Below the pieces are notes generated by a model. The model did not search any database and was not told where the DNA came from. It saw only the letters and a list, made by a program, of their open reading frames with translations. A stretch of DNA of 64,000 nucleotides from Virgibacillus sp. 7505. GTDB lineage: Bacteria > Bacillota > Bacilli > Bacillales > Amphibacillaceae. Shown in pieces: positions 19,676 through 29,296 of this stretch (the stretch's first letter is position 1; each line of letters starts with the position of its first letter). The position numbers and the translations under genes were made by a program. The stretch covers positions 94,628 to 158,627 of the forward strand of contig NZ_NPBF01000022.1 of NCBI RefSeq assembly GCF_002272135.1, in the 5' to 3' direction.

Positions 19676-20887
19676 ATGAAAGTGTTAGTCCAGAAGTTTG
19701 GCGGTACGTCTGTTAGGGATAATCGGACGGAAGCCATCCAGCATATTGAAACGGCGCTCCAGGAAGGGAATAAAGTAGTGGTCGTTGTATCTGCGATTGG
19801 GCGATATCCTGATCCTTATGCAACTGATTCCTTACTGCAATTGGTCGGTATTCCAGGTGAGACGCATATATCAAAACGTGAGAAGGACTTGCTGCTATCA
19901 TGCGGTGAGGTCATCTCATCAGTCGTCTTCTCGAATGCGCTTAATGCTAAAGGAATCCGAGCTGCTGCATTGACTGGGGCACAAGCTGGCTTTATTACCA
20001 ATGAAGAATTCACAGCTGCCAAGATCAAAGAAATGCGAGTTGAACGTATTTGGGAGGAGCTAGAGACACATGATGTCGTTGTCGTAGCTGGCTTCCAAGG
20101 TATGACAGAGGATGGAGAAATCACTACAATCGGCCGGGGCGGAAGCGATACTTCCGCAGCTGCACTCGGCGCTGCATTACAAGCAGAGTATGTCGATATC
20201 TTCACGGATGTAGAAGGAATCATGACAGCCGATCCGCGTGTCGTTGAAGAAGCACGTATGCTGGATGTTGTCACGTATACGGAAATATGTAATTTGGCTT
20301 ATCAAGGTGCAAAAGTGGTACATCCGCGTGCAGTTGAAATTGCGATGCAGGCAAAGGTTCCGATGCGTGTCAGATCTACAGGTTCGCTATCAGAAGGAAC
20401 GCTTGTTACATCGTCCAGGGACAATTTTGCAGGCAAGGATATCCCTGACCGGCTGATTACCGGTATCGCGCATCTTGCTGGTATTTCTCAAATCAAGATC
20501 GAAACGGATACGGATGCTTATAAAACACAATCCCGTGTTTTCAAAGCGATGGCCGAAGCAAATATTTCTGTGGACTTTATCAATATTTCGCCAAATGGTG
20601 TTGTATATACGATTGCTGCCGAGCAGGTGATGCTTGCGCAGGATATCCTTGGTGAGCTTGGACTTGAGCCGAAAGTGATTAACAACTGTGCGAAAGTATC
20701 CCTAGTCGGTGCTGGTATGACAGGTATACCTGGAGTGACGGCGAAAATTGTCCAAACATTGACGGATAAAGAAATCGATATCCTGCAATCTGCGGATAGC
20801 CATACAACTATTTGGGTACTGATTAACGAAAAAGACCTTATAGCAGCAGTGAATGCGCTGCATGCGACATTCGAGCTTAGTCTATAA
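19676..20887 (+). CDS. dapG: Aspartokinase I, diaminopimelate-sensitive type
   Basis: Phosphorylates aspartate, the first step of the aspartate pathway. The 403-residue protein has the kinase motif KFGGTSVRD at the N-terminus, GRGGSDTSAAALGAAL near 157, and two ACT domains in the C-terminal 140 residues. In B. subtilis the isozyme in the dpa-asd-dapA cluster is inhibited by meso-diaminopimelate; this is inferred from position. Unlike lysC, no lysine riboswitch is visible upstream. It lies nine bases after asd and is followed by dapA. Confidence 0.95.
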   Translation: MKVLVQKFGGTSVRDNRTEAIQHIETALQEGNKVVVVVSAIGRYPDPYATDSLLQLVGIPGETHISKREKDLLLSCGEVISSVVFSNALNAKGIRAAALTGAQAGFITNEEFTAAKIKEMRVERIWEELETHDVVVVAGFQGMTEDGEITTIGRGGSDTSAAALGAALQAEYVDIFTDVEGIMTADPRVVEEARMLDVVTYTEICNLAYQGAKVVHPRAVEIAMQAKVPMRVRSTGSLSEGTLVTSSRDNFAGKDIPDRLITGIAHLAGISQIKIETDTDAYKTQSRVFKAMAEANISVDFINISPNGVVYTIAAEQVMLAQDILGELGLEPKVINNCAKVSLVGAGMTGIPGVTAKIVQTLTDKEIDILQSADSHTTIWVLINEKDLIAAVNALHATFELSL

Positions 20888-20922
20888 GATATGATAATTG
20901 TTGAAGGCAGAGGGGTTTTACG

Positions 20923-21786
20923 ATGAAATTCGGTAAAGTTATTACAGCAATGGTAACTCCATTCGATAATCAAGGTCAGATTGATTTTGATGCAACTACT
21001 CGTTTACTCGACTATTTGATTGAGAATGGAACAGAGGCCGTCGTGGTAGCTGGTACAACCGGCGAATCGCCAACGCTTTCCCATGAAGAAAAGCTTTCTT
21101 TATTCCGCCATACAGTGAAAACAGTCGGCGGACGGATTCCGATCATAGCTGGAACAGGAAGTAACAACACGCAAGCGAGTATCGATCTTACAAAAGAAGC
21201 AGAAGAAATTGGTGTCGATGCGGCGCTGATCGTTGCGCCGTATTACAATAAACCAAACCAGCGAGGATTATATGCGCATTTTAAAGCAGTTGCAGATAGT
21301 ACGAAGCTGCCTATTATGCTTTATAATATTCCAGGTCGCTCTGTTGTAAAGATCGAACCGGAAACTGTTATGGAACTATCGAAAATTTCGAATATCGTTT
21401 CTGTGAAAGATTCTACAGGCGACTTGAGCAGTATGACGAAGGTCATTACTGGTACGCCTGATGATTTTAGTCTGTACAGCGGTGATGATGATTTGACTCT
21501 GCCAGTAGCTGCTATCGGCGGTAATGGTATCGTATCCGTATCTTCGCACATTGTCGGTAACGAGATGCAGGCTATGCTGCAGGCATATGAAGCTGGCAAC
21601 GTCGGAGAAGCTGCACGCATTCATCAGCAGATCCTGCCGGTAATGCAAGGGTTGTTCCAAGCACCGAACCCGACACCAGTGAAAGAAGCGCTGAACCAAA
21701 AAGGTATCACAGTAGGCGGTGTCCGTTTGCCGCTAGTAGAACTATCTGAAGAAGAAAAAGAGAATATCAGTAAGCTATTGAAATAA
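20923..21786 (+). CDS. dapA: 4-Hydroxy-tetrahydrodipicolinate synthase
   Basis: Condenses pyruvate with aspartate semialdehyde, giving the precursor for both diaminopimelate and dipicolinate. The 287-residue TIM-barrel protein has GTTGESPTL near 43, the tyrosine in YNIPGRS, and the Schiff-base lysine in VSVKDSTGD near 160. It is the last gene of the dpaA-dpaB-asd-dapG-dapA cluster and ends at a long hairpin. Confidence 0.98.
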   Translation: MKFGKVITAMVTPFDNQGQIDFDATTRLLDYLIENGTEAVVVAGTTGESPTLSHEEKLSLFRHTVKTVGGRIPIIAGTGSNNTQASIDLTKEAEEIGVDAALIVAPYYNKPNQRGLYAHFKAVADSTKLPIMLYNIPGRSVVKIEPETVMELSKISNIVSVKDSTGDLSSMTKVITGTPDDFSLYSGDDDLTLPVAAIGGNGIVSVSSHIVGNEMQAMLQAYEAGNVGEAARIHQQILPVMQGLFQAPNPTPVKEALNQKGITVGGVRLPLVELSEEEKENISKLLK

Positions 21787-21828
21787 ATAAACAAAGAAGC
21801 AGAGGAGTCCTCCTGCTTCTTTGTTTAT
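21787..21828 (+). terminator. Long hairpin after dapA
   Basis: A 16-base perfect stem (21787-21802 with 21813-21828) is extended by a smaller inner AGGA/TCCT pairing. The arm itself supplies the T-rich 3' side; there is no long T run after it. It closes the dipicolinate/lysine cluster. Confidence 0.8.
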
Positions 21829-21885
21829 GTATGTTGCCTCGCTCACTGTCCATACTAAAAGCAAGTATGGAAAGGAGCTAGGACT

Positions 21886-22617
21886 ATGGCAAAGGAACGT
21901 AATGATAACCAAGAGAATGAAAACGAAGAATCCGGCGGGAAATCCATCCTAGAAAAAATCCAGCAGCTCGGCCAGACATCGGTTGCCCAGGCACCTGATT
22001 CCCGTGTCCACGTGCTGTCTATCATCGGTCAGATAGAAGGACATATGCAGCTGCCGCCACAAAATAAAACGACGAAATACGAGCATGTCATTCCCCAGTT
22101 GATCGCAATCGAACAGAATCCGAAAATAGAAGGATTGATTGTACTGATGAATACGGTCGGAGGAGATGTCGAAGCAGGTCTCGCACTTTCAGAGATGATT
22201 GCATCCCTCTCCAAACCTTCCGTATCAATCGTTCTCGGGGGCGGACATAGCATCGGGGCGCCTATAGCCGTAAGTACGGACTATAGCTTTATCGTACCAA
22301 CAGCGACGATGACAATCCATCCAATCAGATTGACAGGTCTGGTCATAGGTGTTCCTCAAACCTTTGAATACTTGGATAAGATGCAGGACCGCGTCATCAG
22401 CTTTGTCACTTCTCATTCTTCGATAACCGAAGATAAATTCAAGGAGCTTATGTTTGCGAAAGGGAACCTGACACGTGATATCGGTACGAATGTTGTCGGA
22501 ACAGATGCAGTTTCCTACGGGCTCATCCATGAAGTCGGGGGAGTACAGCATGCGATGAAAAAGCTGAATGAATTGATGGAGCAGCGAAAAGCATCCCTGA
22601 ACGGGGAATTGCAATGA
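21886..22617 (+). CDS. tepA: ClpP-like protease TepA
   Basis: A 243-residue member of the ClpP/crotonase superfamily, matching TepA (translocation-enhancing protein, YmfB) of bacilli, reported to degrade signal peptides or affect protein secretion and spore coat peptides. The segment [19 protein letters not shown] and the serine-containing [14 protein letters not shown] correspond to the ClpP active-site region, followed by [11 protein letters not shown]. The N-terminal 30 residues are highly charged. A 7-base inverted repeat (21850-21856 with 21864-21870) lies just before its ribosome site. It overlaps ylzJ by four bases. Confidence 0.93.
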   Translation: MAKERNDNQENENEESGGKSILEKIQQLGQTSVAQAPDSRVHVLSIIGQIEGHMQLPPQNKTTKYEHVIPQLIAIEQNPKIEGLIVLMNTVGGDVEAGLALSEMIASLSKPSVSIVLGGGHSIGAPIAVSTDYSFIVPTATMTIHPIRLTGLVIGVPQTFEYLDKMQDRVISFVTSHSSITEDKFKELMFAKGNLTRDIGTNVVGTDAVSYGLIHEVGGVQHAMKKLNELMEQRKASLNGELQ

Positions 22618-22823
22618 TTTTGTACACGCCGCTCGCACCGGAAGATATTTTCCCTGTAGAGGCAACCCAATTTGAGGCTCACCAAATTATTCAATACAAT
22701 GGAAAAACAGTTCAAGCTGAGCATTTGGGAAACGGTATGTACCGTGTCCACCAGCTTATGTCGACAGATCCTGCCGATTTTCTTGATGAAAACTGTGCAC
22801 CAGGAAAATTGTTCTCCTTATAA
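22614..22823 (+). CDS. ylzJ: YlzJ-like protein
   Basis: A 69-residue protein of the YlzJ family, found between tepA and spoIIIE in many bacilli. It begins [14 protein letters not shown] and includes a [21 protein letters not shown] stretch typical of the family, divided here over two segments. No function is known. Its ATG overlaps the tepA stop (ATGA), so the two are co-translated. Confidence 0.88.
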   Translation: MILYTPLAPEDIFPVEATQFEAHQIIQYNGKTVQAEHLGNGMYRVHQLMSTDPADFLDENCAPGKLFSL

Positions 22824-22835
22824 ATGAATACGTAC

Positions 22836-22864
22836 GTTCGTCTTTTTGTCAGCTATGTTATACT
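22836..22864 (+). promoter_or_regulatory. Probable extended -10 promoter of spoIIIE
   Basis: TG-T-TATACT (22856-22864) is an extended -10 element; the -35 region (GTTCGT, 22836-22841, 17 bases upstream) is weak. It would give a leader of about 105 bases that contains the hairpin at 22895-22927. Confidence 0.5.
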
Positions 22865-22894
22865 GAATTCAGATGGCAAATTGACGTACAAAGT

Positions 22895-22927
22895 AGAAAA
22901 CCCTTGTCGTTGGCAGGGGTTTTCTTT
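22895..22927 (+). terminator. Terminator-like hairpin in the spoIIIE leader
   Basis: A 12-base stem (22895-22906 with 22914-22925, one G-U pair) with a seven-base loop ends in TTTTCTTT. It lies between the likely promoter and the spoIIIE ribosome site, so if the promoter is right it would attenuate spoIIIE. Confidence 0.75.
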
Positions 22928-22975
22928 ACATCTAAAGAAGTACATAAGCAATGCAAAACAAGGAGATTCCCTAAA

Positions 22976-25276
22976 ATGGCTAAACGAAAAACAAAAAAAC
23001 GACAAACTAAGTTCAAGCAAGTAATGAGCTTTGAAGTAATTGGGTTATTATTAGTATTTCTTGCTGTATTCGGCAGCGGCGCAGGAGCAATCAGTGACGG
23101 GGCAATACCGAACGCACTTGAGCATTTGTTCCGCTTCTTCTTTGGAAGCTGGTATTTCCTGCTTGCAGTATTTATGGGTGGGGTCGGCATCTACTTGATG
23201 GCCAGATGTAAAAGGCCGAATCTGCTTCATAAGAAACTGATCGGATTATATGCAATCACCGCTGGTATTTTACTATTCACGCACATCCAGGCGTTTGAGG
23301 ATAAGCTGAGTCAGGTGGAGCAGCCATCAATCATCAAGACAAGCTGGAATTATTATTTAGCTTATGTGCAGGATACGATCGATCCAGCAGCTCTAGGCGG
23401 AGGAATGATAGGAGCAATCCTTTTCGCATTAAGTTATTATCTGCTTTCTGCAACAGGTGCTAAGATCATCGCTTTCTTCCTGGTAGTAATCGGAATTCTG
23501 ATTTTAACCAATACGTCCCTCAGTTCCTTAGTTCAAAAGCTGTTGGCGCTTCTGAGAAAAGGAGCAAATGCTACATCAGATAAAATGAAAGACAAGCTCT
23601 CGGAAACAAAGGAGCGCAAAAAAACGGAACGACCGCAGAGGAAGCGAAAACGCCAGCAGGTATTAGCAGAAAAGGAAGAAGCAGCAGAGGCAGAGCCTAT
23701 TCATGAGGAACCAATCATCCAGGATTTCACGAATATTGCCTACGCAGATCCTGAGCCAGAAATCATCGAACCAAAACAAGAGAAACCAAAAGAGATAGAA
23801 GAGGAATCTACCGATGAGAAAGAGGCACTGCCGGCGTCTGAGCTGGAAAACAGGGATTATCAGCTACCTAGCATCACGTTGCTGAAACAGCCCAAGAAGA
23901 ATAGCCAAAAACAGGAACGCTCGCAGATTCAGGCTGTTGCACGGAAGCTCGAGCAGACGTTCCAAAGCTTTGGAGTCAAGGCAAAAGTAAGCAAGGTACA
24001 TGTGGGTCCAGCAGTGACGAAATATGAAGTATATCCAGATACCGGTGTGAAAGTAAGCAAGATCGTCAACCTGCACGATGATTTAGCGCTTGCCCTGGCA
24101 GCGAAGGATATCCGGATTGAAGCGCCGATACCAGGCAAATCAGCTGTTGGAATCGAAGTACCGAATAAAGAAGTAACAAGTGTATCGCTGCGTGAGGTTT
24201 TGGATAACAGTCAAGTGAAAGCTGGATCCAAGCTGAGCTTTGCGCTTGGTCGTGACATATCTGGAGAATCAGTGGTGGCAGAGCTTAACAAGATGCCCCA
24301 TTTGCTTGTAGCTGGTGCTACTGGAAGCGGGAAAAGTGTATGTATCAACGGCATCATTACCAGCATCCTGATGCGGGCCAAACCGCATGAAGTGAAAATG
24401 ATGATGATTGATCCGAAAAAAGTGGAGCTGAATGTTTATAATGGCATTCCCCACTTGCTGACACCGGTCGTGACGGATCCGAAAAAAGCATCCAGGGCAT
24501 TGAAGAAAGTTGTAGCCGAGATGGAGCGCAGATATGATCTGTTCTCTGATTCTGGTACCAGAAATATCGAAGGGTATAATGCGTACATCCAAAAGCAGAA
24601 TGAATTGAATGATGAAGAGCAGCCTTTCCTGCCATTCATTGTCGTACTGGTTGATGAGCTTGCCGATTTGATGATGGTCGCTTCCAGCGAGGTGGAGGAT
24701 GCTATTACCAGACTTGCACAGATGGCACGTGCTGCGGGGATACATTTGATTATCGCAACCCAGCGACCGTCTGTTGACGTTATAACTGGCGTCATCAAGG
24801 CCAACATCCCGTCACGTATCGCTTTTAGCGTAAGTTCCCAAATCGATTCCCGGACAATCCTGGACGGCGGCGGAGCTGAAAAGCTGCTCGGACGAGGAGA
24901 TATGCTGTTCATACCAGTCGGTTCTTCAAAGCCGACCCGTATTCAAGGGGCCTTCCTTTCCGATGAGGAAGTGGAAAATGTCGTAAATCATTGTATTGAA
25001 CAGCAAAAAGCACAATATCAGACAGATATGATTCCAGATGAAGAACAGGAAGTACAGTCAGAGGTGGAGGATGAACTTTACCATGATGCTGTCTTCTTAG
25101 TAACAGATATGCAAAGTGCCAGTGTTTCCATGCTTCAGCGCAGATTCCGCATCGGTTATACGAGAGCGGCTAGGTTGATAGATGCAATGGAAGAGCGGGG
25201 AGTAGTAGGACCTTATGAGGGGAGTAAGCCACGGCAGGTGTTGGTTTCCAAGTCGGCGGAGGACAAACTATCGTAG
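22976..25276 (+). CDS. spoIIIE: DNA translocase SpoIIIE/FtsK family
   Basis: ATP-driven membrane DNA pump that moves the chromosome into the forespore through the septum. The 766-residue protein has four membrane segments in the first 185 residues, a charged Glu/Lys-rich linker (about 190-315), the alpha and beta motor domains with GATGSGKS near 447 and [11 protein letters not shown] near 560, and a C-terminal winged-helix gamma domain ([20 protein letters not shown]). ATG at 22976 follows AAGGAGA; the frame extends 24 codons upstream over the leader hairpin, with no ribosome site. The position after tepA-ylzJ supports SpoIIIE rather than SftA. Confidence 0.97.
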   Translation: MAKRKTKKRQTKFKQVMSFEVIGLLLVFLAVFGSGAGAISDGAIPNALEHLFRFFFGSWYFLLAVFMGGVGIYLMARCKRPNLLHKKLIGLYAITAGILLFTHIQAFEDKLSQVEQPSIIKTSWNYYLAYVQDTIDPAALGGGMIGAILFALSYYLLSATGAKIIAFFLVVIGILILTNTSLSSLVQKLLALLRKGANATSDKMKDKLSETKERKKTERPQRKRKRQQVLAEKEEAAEAEPIHEEPIIQDFTNIAYADPEPEIIEPKQEKPKEIEEESTDEKEALPASELENRDYQLPSITLLKQPKKNSQKQERSQIQAVARKLEQTFQSFGVKAKVSKVHVGPAVTKYEVYPDTGVKVSKIVNLHDDLALALAAKDIRIEAPIPGKSAVGIEVPNKEVTSVSLREVLDNSQVKAGSKLSFALGRDISGESVVAELNKMPHLLVAGATGSGKSVCINGIITSILMRAKPHEVKMMMIDPKKVELNVYNGIPHLLTPVVTDPKKASRALKKVVAEMERRYDLFSDSGTRNIEGYNAYIQKQNELNDEEQPFLPFIVVLVDELADLMMVASSEVEDAITRLAQMARAAGIHLIIATQRPSVDVITGVIKANIPSRIAFSVSSQIDSRTILDGGGAEKLLGRGDMLFIPVGSSKPTRIQGAFLSDEEVENVVNHCIEQQKAQYQTDMIPDEEQEVQSEVEDELYHDAVFLVTDMQSASVSMLQRRFRIGYTRAARLIDAMEERGVVGPYEGSKPRQVLVSKSAEDKLS

Positions 25277-25281
25277 GACAC

Positions 25282-25296
25282 AATTTTCAAGAAAAG
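25282..25296 (+). promoter_or_regulatory. Possible CodY box upstream of the nucleoside importer
   Basis: AATTTTCAAGAAAAG resembles the CodY consensus AATTTTCWGAAAATT, with a perfect left arm and a right arm shifted by one base. The orthologous yufNOPQ operon of B. subtilis is a CodY target, which is the only reason to raise it. It lies six bases after the spoIIIE stop and about 80 bases above the likely promoter. Confidence 0.3.
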
Positions 25297-25360
25297 TATC
25301 AAAAAGTAGTTGAATCAACCCAAAAAAATCGACAATATTCGTGTTTTTGTAAAATAAGTA

Positions 25361-25389
25361 TTTATTTTATGTAAAAAGCATGTTATATT
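25361..25389 (+). promoter_or_regulatory. Probable promoter of the nucleoside importer operon
   Basis: TG-T-TATATT (25381-25389) is an extended -10; TTTATT (25361-25366) sits 17 bases upstream as a weak -35. The leader to the nupN start is about 95 bases. No purine riboswitch core was recognised in it. Confidence 0.45.
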
Positions 25390-25490
25390 ATGTTCGAGTG
25401 AAGCGGATTGTAGTAATTATGTCCTATTAATCTACTAATTATGTATCAGGCTTCAACTTAGTTATTAATCTATATTTGGGGGTTACTATC

Positions 25491-26570
25491 TTGAAAATGC
25501 GTCGTTATGCAGTACTTTTAGGTTTGCTTCTTGTCGTAGGTGTCGTGCTTAGTGCATGTGGATCCGGCGGCAGCTCCGAGCAGGGCGGAAGCGAGAGCAA
25601 CAGCTTTAAAACAGCTATGGTTACAGATACTGGCGGTATTGATGATAAATCATTTAACCAGTCTGCTTGGGAAGGTCTTACACAATTCGGTGAAGACAAC
25701 GACCTAAAAGAGAAAGAAGGCTATGACTACCTTCAATCTAACAGTGCATCTGATTATGCAACCAACTTGAATCGCCTTGTGCAATCTAATACGGATCTAA
25801 TCTTCGGTGTTGGATTCAAGCTTGCAGAGGATATCACTAAAGTTGCTGATCAGAACAAAGAAACGCATTTTGCCATCATTGACTCCGTCGTAGAAAAAGA
25901 TAATGTAGCAAGCATCGTATTCGAAGAGCAGCAGGGCTCATTCCTAGCAGGTGTAGCTGCAGCTACGAAATCTGAATCCGGTAAAATCGGTTTCGTTGGT
26001 GGAGAAGAAAGTGAATTGATTAAGAAGTTCGAAGCAGGATACGTAGCTGGTGCGAAATCAGTCAATAAGGATATCGAAGTGGATGTACAGTATGCTGGTT
26101 CCTTCGGTGCTCCTGACAAAGGTAAATTGATTGCATCCAACATGTACAACTCTGGCGTAGATGTAATCTATCATTCTGCTGGTGGTACAGGTAACGGTGT
26201 ATTCGCACAAGCAAAAGATTTGAAAAACAATGATCCAGAAGGAAACTACTGGGTAATCGGTGTTGACCGTGACCAGTATGATGAAGGCCAAATTGGGGAC
26301 AACAACGTGACTCTTACAAGCATGCTGAAAGCTGTTGATGTTGCAGTAGCTGATGTTGCGCAGAAGTCCAAAGATGGCAATTTCCCTGGTGGAGAAATCG
26401 TATCTTACGGTTTGAAAGATGATGGAATCGGTATTGCAGAAACAAACAAAGAAGCATACACAGACGATATCAAAACAGCTGTAGACGAATGGAAGCAAAA
26501 GATCATCGATGGTGATGTAACTGCTCCAACTACGGATGACGAACTGAAAGCATATGTAGATTCTCTATAA
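25491..26570 (+). CDS. nupN: BMP-family nucleoside-binding lipoprotein
   Basis: Substrate-binding lipoprotein of an ABC importer, of the BMP/Med family that binds purine nucleosides. The 359-residue protein has a signal peptide with lipobox LSAC (20-23), giving a lipid-anchored Cys23 followed by a Gly/Ser/Glu-rich tether. The body starts with FKTAMVTDTGGIDDKSFNQS, the family signature. TTG at 25491 is preferred because GGGGG lies eight bases upstream. Order and sequence match the B. subtilis NupNOPQ guanosine importer; the substrate is inferred. Two hairpins follow it, before the ATPase gene. The ymfC regulator gene that follows spoIIIE in B. subtilis is absent here. Confidence 0.92.
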   Translation: MKMRRYAVLLGLLLVVGVVLSACGSGGSSEQGGSESNSFKTAMVTDTGGIDDKSFNQSAWEGLTQFGEDNDLKEKEGYDYLQSNSASDYATNLNRLVQSNTDLIFGVGFKLAEDITKVADQNKETHFAIIDSVVEKDNVASIVFEEQQGSFLAGVAAATKSESGKIGFVGGEESELIKKFEAGYVAGAKSVNKDIEVDVQYAGSFGAPDKGKLIASNMYNSGVDVIYHSAGGTGNGVFAQAKDLKNNDPEGNYWVIGVDRDQYDEGQIGDNNVTLTSMLKAVDVAVADVAQKSKDGNFPGGEIVSYGLKDDGIGIAETNKEAYTDDIKTAVDEWKQKIIDGDVTAPTTDDELKAYVDSL

Positions 26571-26578
26571 GAAACCAG

Positions 26579-26608
26579 AAGGGCTAGAGTACGCACTCTA
26601 GCCCTTTA
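26579..26608 (+). terminator. Terminator between nupN and nupO
   Basis: AAGGGCTAGAGT pairs perfectly with ACTCTAGCCCTT around a four-base loop, followed by TATAAAAAA rather than a long T run. It lies inside the operon and probably lets the binding protein be made in excess over the membrane parts. A second, looser hairpin (TGAAGCG 26624-26630 with CGCTTCA 26650-26656), followed by a nine-base T tract, comes next. Confidence 0.75.
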
Positions 26609-26719
26609 TAAAAAATCTTCAACTGAAGCGTCTATATTAGACAATTCCCCGCTTCATTTGACGATTTTTTTTTGAACAGAATCAAAGAAAGTTCGTAATT
26701 CCGAGAAGGAGTGTAAAAT

Positions 26720-28252
26720 ATGGAGAATTATGTAATCGAAATGCTGAACATTCGCAAAGAATTTCCCGGAATTGTCGCCAATGACAACATCACGCTTCAA
26801 GTGAAAAAAGGAGAAATCCATGCGCTGCTAGGAGAAAATGGCGCAGGAAAGTCCACATTGATGAACGTCCTGTTCGGTCTTTATCAGCCGGAAAAGGGAG
26901 AGATCCGCGTAGACGGAAAGAAAGTCGAAATCAATGATCCGAATGTTGCCAATAGATTAGGTATCGGAATGGTGCACCAGCACTTCATGCTTATCGACAC
27001 CTTCACAGTTGCACAAAATATCGTGCTTGGCAGTGAACCGAAAAAAGGGCTTAAAATTGATATGAAAAAAGCGGTTCGTGAAGTGCAGGAACTTTCAGAT
27101 CGTTACGGTCTGCAAGTGGATGCCACAGCGAAAATCAGCGATATTTCCGTTGGTATGCAGCAGCGTGTGGAAATCCTGAAAACATTGTACCGCGGTGCAA
27201 ATGTGGTCATTCTGGATGAGCCAACCGCTGTATTGACACCACAGGAAATCAAAGAGCTCATCGTTATTTTGCGGACGCTGATCAAAGAAGGCAAGTCTAT
27301 CATTTTGATCACACATAAACTGAAAGAAATCATGGAAGTTTGTGATCGCTGTACGGTAATCAGGAAAGGGCAGGGTATCGGAACAGTTGTTGTATCCGAA
27401 ACGAACCCGAATGAACTGGCTTCCTTGATGGTAGGCCGTGAAATACGCTTCTCAACGGAGAAGAAACCAGCCGAACCAAAAGAAACAATTCTTTCCATTG
27501 AAGGCCTGACAGTTCAGGATTCCCGGCATGTGGACATGGTGAAACAACTTGATCTTGATATCAGAGCAGGCGAAATTGTCGGAATTGCCGGAGTAGACGG
27601 AAATGGTCAAACAGAATTAATTGAGGCAATAACCGGACTTCGTAAGAAATCAGCAGGCAAAGTCACATTGAAAAATCAGGATATTACCAATATGCCAGTT
27701 CGCGCCATTACGGAAAGCGGAGTAGGTCATATCCCCCAGGATCGCCACAAGCTTGGTCTCGTGCTTGATTACTCTATCGGAGAAAACATTGTACTGCAAA
27801 CATATTACCAAAAGCCTTTTTCAACTGGCGGCTTCCTGTCCTTCAAACGGATTTTCGATAAAGCAAAAGCCCTGATTGCGGAATACGACGTTCGTACTCC
27901 TAGTCATCTATCGAAAGCGCGCACTCTATCCGGGGGTAACCAGCAAAAAGCAATCATTGGTCGTGAAATTGACCGTAACCCGGATTTGCTGATTGCGGCT
28001 CAGCCGACACGTGGTCTTGATGTAGGGGCTATTGAATTCATCCATAAGCGTCTGATCGAACAGCGTGACCAAGGAAAAGCAGTCCTGCTCGTTTCGTTCG
28101 AACTAGATGAGATTTTGAATGTAAGTGATCGTATTGCTGTTATGTTCGATGGGAAAATCATTGCAACAGTAAATCCGAAGGAAACAAATGAACAGGAGCT
28201 CGGATTATTGATGGCAGGTTCGAAGCTTGAGAAAGAAGGGGCGCAAAACTAA
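26720..28252 (+). CDS. nupO: Nucleoside ABC transporter ATP-binding protein
   Basis: A 510-residue double ATPase that drives the importer. The first half has a complete Walker A (GENGAGKST near residue 38), the signature ISVGMQQRVEI and Walker B VVILDEPTAVLT. The second half has GVDGNGQTE where Walker A should be, without the lysine, but keeps LSGGNQQKAIIGRE; this asymmetry is usual for sugar/nucleoside type ATPases. ATG follows GAAGGAG. Its last base overlaps the first of the permease gene. Confidence 0.95.
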   Translation: MENYVIEMLNIRKEFPGIVANDNITLQVKKGEIHALLGENGAGKSTLMNVLFGLYQPEKGEIRVDGKKVEINDPNVANRLGIGMVHQHFMLIDTFTVAQNIVLGSEPKKGLKIDMKKAVREVQELSDRYGLQVDATAKISDISVGMQQRVEILKTLYRGANVVILDEPTAVLTPQEIKELIVILRTLIKEGKSIILITHKLKEIMEVCDRCTVIRKGQGIGTVVVSETNPNELASLMVGREIRFSTEKKPAEPKETILSIEGLTVQDSRHVDMVKQLDLDIRAGEIVGIAGVDGNGQTELIEAITGLRKKSAGKVTLKNQDITNMPVRAITESGVGHIPQDRHKLGLVLDYSIGENIVLQTYYQKPFSTGGFLSFKRIFDKAKALIAEYDVRTPSHLSKARTLSGGNQQKAIIGREIDRNPDLLIAAQPTRGLDVGAIEFIHKRLIEQRDQGKAVLLVSFELDEILNVSDRIAVMFDGKIIATVNPKETNEQELGLLMAGSKLEKEGAQN

Positions 28253-29295
28253 TGTTTTCCAGCACAAAGTTCAATTTCATCATACCAATCATCTCGGTCA
28301 TCCTTGGTTTGGTTGCCGGTGCAATCATCATGCTTATATTCGGTTATAATCCGATTCTCGGCTATCAGGCACTATGGAATGGCGTTTTTGACAGCCCGTT
28401 CTTCATGTCGGAAACTGTTAACCGTATCACACCATATATACTGACCGGTTTGGCAATCGCTTTTGCTTTCCGTACCGGATTGTTCAATATCGGTGCAGAA
28501 GGTCAGGTGCTTGTCGGATGGGTTGCGGCTGTATGGGTAGGTACTGCTGTTGATGCACCAGCCTTTATCCATCTGCCATTAGCACTTCTTGCAGCAGCTG
28601 CTGCAGGAGCACTTTGGGCTTTTGTTCCGGGTATCTTGAAAGCGAAGCTCGGTGTCCATGAAGTTATCGTCAGCATCATGATGAACTATATCGCACTTCA
28701 TATCACGAACTATCTGATCCGATCTGTGCTGACAGATAACCAGGAGACAACAGAGCCAGTTAAACAAACTGCCTCTTTGACAAATGATTTCCTGATCGGA
28801 TTAACAGGTTCCCGCTTGCACCTTGGTTTCATCGTTGCATTATTGATGGTGCTGGTTATGTGGGTCATCCTTGAACGCACGAAGATCGGGTATGAGTTGA
28901 AAGCCGTAGGTTACAACCAGCATGCCTCCAATTATGCAGGTATGAAAGTGGAACGAAACATTGTCATCTCCATGCTGATTTCGGGTCTTTTCGCAGGACT
29001 CGCTGGGGCGATGCAAGGTCTTGGAAGCTTCGGCAATGCATTCACGAATACAGCATTCTCAAACCTTGGTTTTGATGGTATCGCGGTAGCGCTTCTAGGC
29101 GGAAACAACCCGTTCGGCGTCGTATTATCAGCCAGCTTGTTCGGATTTCTGAAAGTGGGCTCACTTAATATGTCCACAGCTGGTGTACCAAATGAAATCA
29201 TCGAAATTGTCATTGCATTGATCATTCTTTTTGTTGCTTCCGGCTTCATCATCCGCTGGGCACTGCTGCAATTGAAAAAAGGGGAGAAAAAATAA
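28252..29295 (+). CDS. nupP: Nucleoside ABC transporter permease 1
   Basis: A 347-residue integral membrane protein of the branched-chain amino acid/ribose/nucleoside permease family (BPD_transp_2), with about eight to ten hydrophobic segments. The conserved FRTGLFNIGAEGQVLVG and GFDGIAVALLGGNNPFGVV stretches are present; the coupling region is ELKAVGYNQHASNYAGM. The ATG overlaps the last base of the ATPase stop, so translation is coupled. It forms the channel with the second permease. Confidence 0.94.
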   Translation: MFSSTKFNFIIPIISVILGLVAGAIIMLIFGYNPILGYQALWNGVFDSPFFMSETVNRITPYILTGLAIAFAFRTGLFNIGAEGQVLVGWVAAVWVGTAVDAPAFIHLPLALLAAAAAGALWAFVPGILKAKLGVHEVIVSIMMNYIALHITNYLIRSVLTDNQETTEPVKQTASLTNDFLIGLTGSRLHLGFIVALLMVLVMWVILERTKIGYELKAVGYNQHASNYAGMKVERNIVISMLISGLFAGLAGAMQGLGSFGNAFTNTAFSNLGFDGIAVALLGGNNPFGVVLSASLFGFLKVGSLNMSTAGVPNEIIEIVIALIILFVASGFIIRWALLQLKKGEKK

Positions 29296-29296
29296 A

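Noticed and set aside
25277..25490. Purine riboswitch upstream of the nucleoside importer
   Set aside because: The conserved loop and junction bases of purine riboswitches could not be found in the leader.
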